DNA from: CAITWD01 sp963842065
GTDB taxonomy: Bacteria > Actinomycetota > Thermoleophilia > Miltoncostaeales > Miltoncostaeaceae
Assembly (NCBI GenBank): GCA_963842065.1
Contig: CAWJEW010000009.1
Span: 247,329 to 311,328, forward strand
Direction: 5' to 3'
DNA: 64,000 bases
Shown: positions 63,720 through 64,000 of the stretch, in pieces
Position numbering within the stretch: the stretch's first letter is position 1
Layout of the letters: the number at the start of each line of letters is the position of its first letter
Translations under genes and position numbers: made by a program
Notes under the pieces: generated by a model
What the model was told of the DNA's origin: nothing
Database searches by the model: none
Seen by the model: only the letters and a program-made list of their open reading frames with translations

Positions 63720-64000
63720 ATGGACGACGGTCAACCGTTTTGCCCCAATTTTCTCGTATTTCGAGAAACATCGGGGGCGGATGTCCCCTTGCCACCCGGG
63801 CGCGGCGCGGAAGATCCGGACCATGCCTACGGCGGGTCCGCGCCGGAGGACGGGGCGAAGTTCGCCTGCTGCGGCGGCGCTCTCAGGCGCTCGCGCGTCG
63901 GCGGGGTGGGCGCCGGATCACGGAAGGTGACACTTGCCCCGTGGCGGTGCGCCCGATCCGCGCGGACGCCCCAGGCGGCGACCTACGAGTCGGCCGGCTC
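63720..64000 (+). CDS. Open frame running off the window (partial)
   Basis: From ATG 63720 the frame stays open for 93 codons to the window edge (DDGQPFCPNFLVFRETSGAD, later PPGRGAEDPDHAYGG). The composition is not clearly protein-like beyond the first 25 residues and no family is recognised. It may be a real gene divergent from the M23-like gene or chance openness in G/C-rich DNA. Confidence 0.25.
   Translation, partial: MDDGQPFCPNFLVFRETSGADVPLPPGRGAEDPDHAYGGSAPEDGAKFACCGGALRRSRVGGVGAGSRKVTLAPWRCARSARTPQAATYESAG
63750..63768. repeat. A/T-containing inverted repeat
   Basis: TTTCTCG (63750-63756) and CGAGAAA (63762-63768) with a 5-nt spacer, in an A/T-rich patch rare in this window. Operator or hairpin; it would lie inside the preceding partial frame if that is real. 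Confidence 0.4.

Overview
The window is very GC-rich and gene-dense, with strong G/C at third codon positions and many 1-4 bp stop/start overlaps (GTGA, ATGA, TTGA, TGATG). Together with a meso-DAP-type MurE, a MraZ-headed dcw cluster, a CysO/CysM/Mec sulfur-carrier pathway and DUF2334, DUF427, DUF6941-like and CHAD proteins, this points to a chromosomal segment of an Actinomycetota bacterium, plausibly class Thermoleophilia. The class is an inference from gene content. No rRNA or tRNA gene was seen.

Layout. 0-8 kb: an MprF/DUF2156 membrane protein, a phosphodiesterase, FabI, malate synthase, a SixA-like phosphatase, small unknown proteins and a MarR regulator. 8.2-9.3 kb: a complete IS481-family element inserted exactly at the stop codon of the citrate synthase gene. 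10.8-15.2 kb: a coupled glycan operon (PHP-glycosyltransferase fusion, GT4, DUF2334). 15.4-17.2 kb: a NYN/OST-HTH RNA-metabolism protein with a 93-bp repeat tail. 17.2-20.9 kb: MsrA and a MoeZ-like/CysO/CysM/Mec cysteine operon. 21-29.5 kb: RarA, YqeY, DUF427, a tandem ThyX-like protein, DUF1385, nicotinate phosphoribosyltransferase, methylmalonyl-CoA epimerase and YchF. 29.5-34.4 kb: an assimilatory sulfate-reduction operon (sulfite reductase, CysH, CysD, CysN) that supplies sulfide for the cysteine operon. 34.6-38.4 kb: a YhaM-like nuclease and a UvrD-type helicase with a RecB-like iron-sulfur nuclease. 38.5-48.9 kb: DUF1015 and the dcw cluster mraZ-rsmH-ftsL-ftsI-murE-murF-mraY-murD, which stops after murD. 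49.5-53.3 kb: a coupled polyphosphate-type operon (Ppx/GppA, ExeA-like ATPase, ribbon-helix-helix-like protein, a CHAD domain split over two genes, a phosphoesterase). 53.3-61.3 kb: a leftward aspartate-family/carbon operon (lysA-hom-thrC-thrB-folP, then tal-glpX). 61.3-64 kb: an alpha/beta hydrolase, a family 5 uracil-DNA glycosylase, a degenerate LytM/M23 protein and a partial open frame.

From about 28 kb on, at least ten genes, most of them housekeeping, carry single-base frameshifts, nearly all in short G or C runs. These are most simply read as sequence errors, so the affected genes are annotated as joined coding regions.

The best candidate for an undescribed system is the 49.5-53.3 kb operon. 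It combines a polyphosphate phosphatase, polyphosphate-binding half-CHAD proteins, a DNA-binding-type small protein and an AAA ATPase, which together could place or turn over polyphosphate on the nucleoid. The tandem ThyX-like protein and the tailed CysO are the next most interesting.
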